This document shows, piece after piece, positions 6,014 through 8,928 of a stretch of 8,928 bases of DNA (position 1 is the stretch's first letter; the number at the start of each line of letters is the position of its first letter). Location of the stretch: NCBI GenBank assembly GCA_041751875.1, contig JBGSIC010000009.1:1-8928 (forward strand). Reading direction: 5' to 3'. The notes beneath the pieces were generated by a model that saw only the letters and a program-made list of their open reading frames with translations, searched no databases and was not told the DNA's origin. The stretch is from JBGSIC01 sp041751875 (lineage in GTDB: Bacteria; Bdellovibrionota; FAC87; UBA2466; JACKAF01). The position numbers and the translations under genes were made by a program.

Positions 6014-6018
6014 GGAGG
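6014..6018 (+). promoter_or_regulatory. Ribosome binding site selecting the TTG start of the C1 peptidase
   Basis: GGAGG, 8 nt upstream of TTG 6027. It decides in favour of this TTG start; the next ATG in frame lies inside the signal sequence at residue 26. Confidence 0.6.
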
Positions 6019-6026
6019 GGCGCTCT

Positions 6027-7181
6027 TTGCAGGGTAAACTACAGCAAAAAGAAAAGGGTCATTTCTCGGCCCTCGGTTTATTCGCCTCGGTCTTGGTTTT
6101 TATGAATTGCTCCACGAGTATCGCCAACCTCGTCGAGTCGCGCCACAGCCTAAGCCCACCGCGAATCACGACGCCCACTTTTACTTTGCTCGGTGAAACC
6201 TTCCGGGAGGAAGTCACTCTATCAAACCATTTTCCTCAGGAAACTCCGCTGCAGGGGTCTACGGGAGCCTGCGCCATGTTCGCTTCCGTTGCACTAATGG
6301 AACACGCTTGTCGGGGAATTTTAAGCAGCCCCATCAAACTTTCCGAAGGCTATTCAACGTACCGTAATGCGCTAAAACAAATACAGGGTGTGACATCATG
6401 GCCCCCCCACAAATTGGATCCCAATCACACGAGTTCGATCTACTCGGGCGCACACCCCAGTGAAATCCTCAAAGATATGCTAGCCGGAAACATCTGCCGC
6501 GAGTCGCGACTCCGCTTTCATGAAGATTTCATTCCCCTGACAAAAGCGTTGCAAAAGGAACTCAGTGCTCCTCAAGTTGGCTTGGTCAAAAACAAACTAG
6601 AAGAAGTCTTCGGCTCAATTGCCACACCAGCCAAGGGAGGCACCGATCCAGAAATGAGTTATTGCCTCTCGCAACTTGCAGAACCCATCAGCTACCCTCC
6701 CGACGGCATTCTTTCGCTTCTTACCCTTTTGGAAAAGGGCGTTCCCTTTGTGTGCACTGCTGTGGGCCACGCCAATCTGATTATGGGTTACCGAAAGCGA
6801 CCCGATTCGCCCGACACTATCGAGTGGCTCATCCGCGACTCCCACCACAACGCTCCTCGATGGCGAAAGTCGAATCTCCGGAATGTTCCGTGTACCCGCG
6901 TGGATGTGCTTTTCTCCAAGGATCAGGAAAAACAATTTAGGGGGTTGGTAGAGGCGCGCCGAAAACAGGACCAAGCCAACGCACGAGATCAAAGAGCGCG
7001 GCTGGCTCAAGAAAGGCCGATACCTTCCGCTTTCGAGTCCAGCGAAATAGGGGAAGATGGCAGGCCCGTTCCCCCGCCTCCGTATCGACCTATAGAATCG
7101 AGGCCAGAAGTGCCTCCCATACCGACCGAGCGAATTTCTCCGCCCCCCCTGCCACCAGGCTTTTTCCCAAATCGCAATTGA
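6027..7181 (+). CDS. Exported papain-like (C1-type) cysteine peptidase with proline-rich tail
   Basis: A 384-residue envelope protein with the papain-fold signature. The TTG start is set by GGAGG at 6014-6018. Residues 4-10 are basic and 13-26 hydrophobic, a signal or lipoprotein peptide; the possible lipobox F-M-N-C28 is unusual (Phe at -3, Asn at -1), and cleavage after STSIA is an alternative. The core has Q76-G-S-T-G-A-C82-A-M-F-A (oxyanion Gln, nucleophile Cys), then VGHANLIMGY with H248, as in the GHAV-GY block. Next WLIRDSHHN puts D271 where papain has the Asn of NSWG. Further Cys at 95, 157, 213 and 243 may form disulfides. From about 335 on the tail is rich in Pro (PVPPPPYRP, PPPLPPGFFP). 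It probably acts as a peptidase on envelope or prey proteins (inference). It meets the kinase-like gene tail to tail, 2 bp apart. Confidence 0.8.
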   Translation: MQGKLQQKEKGHFSALGLFASVLVFMNCSTSIANLVESRHSLSPPRITTPTFTLLGETFREEVTLSNHFPQETPLQGSTGACAMFASVALMEHACRGILSSPIKLSEGYSTYRNALKQIQGVTSWPPHKLDPNHTSSIYSGAHPSEILKDMLAGNICRESRLRFHEDFIPLTKALQKELSAPQVGLVKNKLEEVFGSIATPAKGGTDPEMSYCLSQLAEPISYPPDGILSLLTLLEKGVPFVCTAVGHANLIMGYRKRPDSPDTIEWLIRDSHHNAPRWRKSNLRNVPCTRVDVLFSKDQEKQFRGLVEARRKQDQANARDQRARLAQERPIPSAFESSEIGEDGRPVPPPPYRPIESRPEVPPIPTERISPPPLPPGFFPNRN

Positions 7182-7183
7182 AG

Positions 7184-8248
7184 TTAAGCCGCCTGGGCTT
7201 CACCTGCTTTGGCTTGTTCGATCGCTTTAAGAAGAATTTCTCGTCGTAAAATCACAGCCTCAATTTCGGCTTCCGATAGGTAATATTCTAACTTGCGACG
7301 AATGTTGGCCGGACTAAGACGTCTTAGCCTATTTTGAAACTTATCCGTATAGAAGGACGGGAGCGCCACGCCAACTGGCTCACCGGCCAGTTCGTAGCCA
7401 AGCGGGTCGGGGTCGTTTCGGGTCACAAAACCAGGAGTAAAAGCGAGGTCTTGATCAAATAGTCTCACCCTCCCACGATCATCAATGTGGATGTTGTGGC
7501 TTAGCCCATCGGTTTCCCCAATCAGGAAACCAAAGGCCATGGCGTCGGAAACAGAATTGGGCTCGGCTTTTCCCGAGTTCGCGAGAGCTTCCAAATCCTC
7601 CGTCGGATTTTTACCGGGTGCCTCATGGCTCAAAGCCCCCAATTTTTCGTTGATCTTGGCCATCACCGTCAGTGGCACGACATCGATACCGAGCAGTTGG
7701 TTAAGAACGGAAGCCGCTAGCGCCTTGCGAACCCGAGTGGCTCCCTCTCCGTTCCCGTAAGGTCGAAAGTATTGGGTTCCTTGTGGGGTTTCCGCTTTGA
7801 GTACGTCGGCCTTCCAGGGATCTTCGAATTCGACCTTGGCGATCTTGCCCTTAAATTCCGTCTGGTAATCCTCCCAAGGGGCTCGGATCACTTTTGTGCC
7901 GTCTGTAAGGGTAATGCGTGCGCTACGACTAAACCATTGCGAGGCGCCCTCTACGGGCACAGGCGTCTCTTTTGTTCCCCATTTTTCCACCACGGGCACT
8001 TGGTCTACAAAGTTGCGGAAGACCACGTTTCCCGTATCATCGTTATTCTCACCAAATTTAAGGGTGGAAAGTCGAGCGGGGGAACCTCCCTCAAGAACAG
8101 CTTCAGCCGCGCGGGTGAAAAGAGCGCCCTGGCCATAAATATCGGAGGTACCGAGAATACTAAGCGCTTCGCGGCAAAGCCCAGCCGCAAACACAGGCGT
8201 GAACCCCGCCCATAGTAGTCCCATCAAGATGAAGTGCCGTGCTGCCAT
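7184..8248 (-). CDS. Exported atypical kinase-fold protein (PI3/4K- or HipA-like), possibly a pseudokinase
   Basis: A 354-residue protein with signal peptide MAARHFILMGLLWAGFTPV, cleaved near FA-AGLC, so it acts outside the cytoplasm. The second half has the layout of PI3/4-kinase- or HipA-like folds. Strand TQYFRPYG (R162) corresponds to the beta-3 strand that usually carries Lys. The helix RVRKALAASVLNQLLGIDVV (from 172), then P192, matches the alpha-C/hinge region. The catalytic loop GETDGLSHNIHID holds D247 and N252 with the D-x4-N spacing, and LFDQDLAFTPG holds metal-site D265/D267. Arg in place of Lys at 162 and Lys/Ala where alpha-C normally has Glu make reduced or altered activity possible. 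The N-terminal 110 residues are unlike known domains. No good ribosome site precedes the start. Fold assignment is moderate confidence; substrate unknown. Confidence 0.65.
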   Translation of the reverse strand: MAARHFILMGLLWAGFTPVFAAGLCREALSILGTSDIYGQGALFTRAAEAVLEGGSPARLSTLKFGENNDDTGNVVFRNFVDQVPVVEKWGTKETPVPVEGASQWFSRSARITLTDGTKVIRAPWEDYQTEFKGKIAKVEFEDPWKADVLKAETPQGTQYFRPYGNGEGATRVRKALAASVLNQLLGIDVVPLTVMAKINEKLGALSHEAPGKNPTEDLEALANSGKAEPNSVSDAMAFGFLIGETDGLSHNIHIDDRGRVRLFDQDLAFTPGFVTRNDPDPLGYELAGEPVGVALPSFYTDKFQNRLRRLSPANIRRKLEYYLSEAEIEAVILRREILLKAIEQAKAGEAQAA

Positions 8249-8278
8249 AAAAGTTCGAAACTTCTTATCACCAGATAA

Positions 8279-8315
8279 AAAAAAGGGCCAGCCTTACTAG
8301 GCCTGGCCCTTTTTT
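8279..8315. terminator. Bidirectional rho-independent terminator
   Basis: AAAAAAGGGCCAG (8279-8291) and CTGGCCCTTTTTT (8303-8315) form a perfect 13-bp inverted repeat with a short loop that can pair further (CC/GG). A- and T-runs flank both sides, so it works in both directions. On the minus strand it ends the regulator transcript (stop at 8334) with a run of eight T, just before the kinase-like gene. Confidence 0.9.
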
Positions 8316-8333
8316 AATTTCCTAAACTAGGAA

Positions 8334-8928
8334 CTATTCCGCGTCTTGCGTAAGCGCGAAAAGCTGTACGTTGAATTGGTAGACTTGTTCTCCACCACTG
8401 TTCGACGCCACTTCCGCCACTAGCAAGCGAATCTTCTCTTTCACTTCCGCGACCTTCTCAGCCGGGATGCTCACCGTGACGCTCTCAAATTTCTGCGTCT
8501 CAGTCCCTTGCGTGTAGAGTGACTTTGCAGCCAGTTCCGCCATCTGTTCGTAGTAAATCTTCTGTACCTGAGCCACTTCCTCGCGCTCTTGTTGACCTGT
8601 GAGAGCTTCGAGCATCCCTTCATTCGTCTCAGCAATGTAGCCAAGCTTTTTCAAAAGAGCCACTGAACCCATCGCCTGCTCTTCGCCAATCTGAGGGCTC
8701 AGAGACTTCGCAATGACTTTCGGATCGTTCTTCACGCTCGACTGCTTCACCATGCCCCGAATCGCGGCGTGGTACCACTCGTGGTAGTAGTCGTAGTGCT
8801 CAGGAATAAGTTCCTTCACCTTAAAGAGCTCACGAAGATAATGAAGTTTCGCTTCGTAGACTTCTCTCTTCATCTTCTCTTCGCACTGGTTGTAGCCAAC
8901 CATGTACTTAAAATATTCCGCTTCGTAA
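8334..8928 (-). CDS. TIGR02147 (DUF4423) family regulator, C-terminal part; open at the right edge
   Basis: This is the rest of the gene starting at 362. Bases 8788-8928 duplicate 1-141, so the non-redundant part is 8334-8787; the stop is TAG at 8334-8336. Joined CDS: 362 down to 1, then 8787 down to 8334, 816 nt with no frameshift. After the HTH it holds the family's helical region (residues about 74-125, YEAEYFKYMVGYNQCEEKMK then the EHYDYYHEWYHAAIRG segment), then a winged-helix-like part with LLKKLGYI. It ends in an alternating region, FESVTVSIPAEKVAEVKEKI and VYQFNVQLFALTQD, typical of the C-terminus of this family. The whole protein has the usual family length, which supports joining the two ends. 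The gene is followed by the terminator at 8279-8315. No start codon within this segment is likely to be the true start. Confidence 0.9.
   Translation of the reverse strand, partial: YEAEYFKYMVGYNQCEEKMKREVYEAKLHYLRELFKVKELIPEHYDYYHEWYHAAIRGMVKQSSVKNDPKVIAKSLSPQIGEEQAMGSVALLKKLGYIAETNEGMLEALTGQQEREEVAQVQKIYYEQMAELAAKSLYTQGTETQKFESVTVSIPAEKVAEVKEKIRLLVAEVASNSGGEQVYQFNVQLFALTQDAE
8788..8928. repeat. Right copy of the 141-bp exact terminal direct repeat (circular overlap)
   Basis: Identical to bases 1-141. Identity starts at base 8788 and runs to the last base with no mismatch. The reading frame of the regulator passes through it into base 142 of the left end without interruption. Confidence 0.95.

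Noticed and set aside
5776..6105. Plus-strand frame of 109 residues between the small exported gene and the peptidase
   Set aside because: It overlaps the start regions of two better supported divergent genes and its sequence is a basic, Pro/Gln-rich shadow.
7772..8215. Plus-strand frame of 147 residues within the kinase-like gene
   Set aside because: Antisense shadow; the minus-strand frame has a signal peptide and kinase-fold motifs.
1..8928. Two paralogous regulator genes sharing a 141-bp identical stretch, instead of one gene cut by the contig ends
   Set aside because: The left part lacks a C-terminus and the right part lacks an N-terminus, and they fit together in frame to the normal family length, so one gene across a junction is simpler.

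Overview
The window is 8928 bp. Its first 141 bases (1-141) are repeated exactly as its last 141 (8788-8928). Joining the ends through this overlap gives a closed unit of 8787 bp and restores one intact 271-residue gene, whose N-terminal part lies at 1-362 and C-terminal part at 8334-8787. I read the window as a circular contig (small plasmid, excised circle or tandem-repeat unit) opened inside that gene. An overlap of exactly 141 bp equals a common maximum assembler k-mer, so its length is probably an assembly signature rather than biology.

The likely host is a Gram-negative predatory-type bacterium of the Bdellovibrionota. The joined gene belongs to the TIGR02147 (DUF4423) family, common in Bdellovibrio relatives and Fibrobacter. 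Other genes also have a Bdellovibrio-like look: a lipoprotein von Willebrand A protein, small outer-membrane barrels, a papain-like exported peptidase and the CPCS redoxin. Base composition is near 50% GC by eye.

Layout: (1) the TIGR02147 regulator on the minus strand across the junction, with a G-run-rich upstream region. (2) A divergent plus-strand operon from a near-consensus promoter at 574-602: exported redoxin, small lipoprotein and Cys-Cys barrel-like exported protein. (3) A separate plus-strand outer-membrane barrel gene ending in a clear hairpin terminator. (4) Minus strand: a large vWA lipoprotein and, upstream of it, a small exported protein of unknown function. (5) A divergent plus-strand papain-like (C1) exported peptidase, meeting tail to tail (2 bp gap) a minus-strand exported kinase-fold protein. 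(6) A strong bidirectional terminator between the kinase-like gene and the end of the regulator gene.

Eight of nine genes encode exported proteins (signal peptides or lipoboxes). The ninth is the regulator. I recognise no replication initiator, relaxase, partition protein, recombinase, transposase or toxin-antitoxin pair. If the circle is real, it is an envelope and secretome cassette whose mode of replication is unknown. If not, it is a tandemly repeated or misassembled chromosomal segment. No RNA gene, insertion sequence or CRISPR array was seen.
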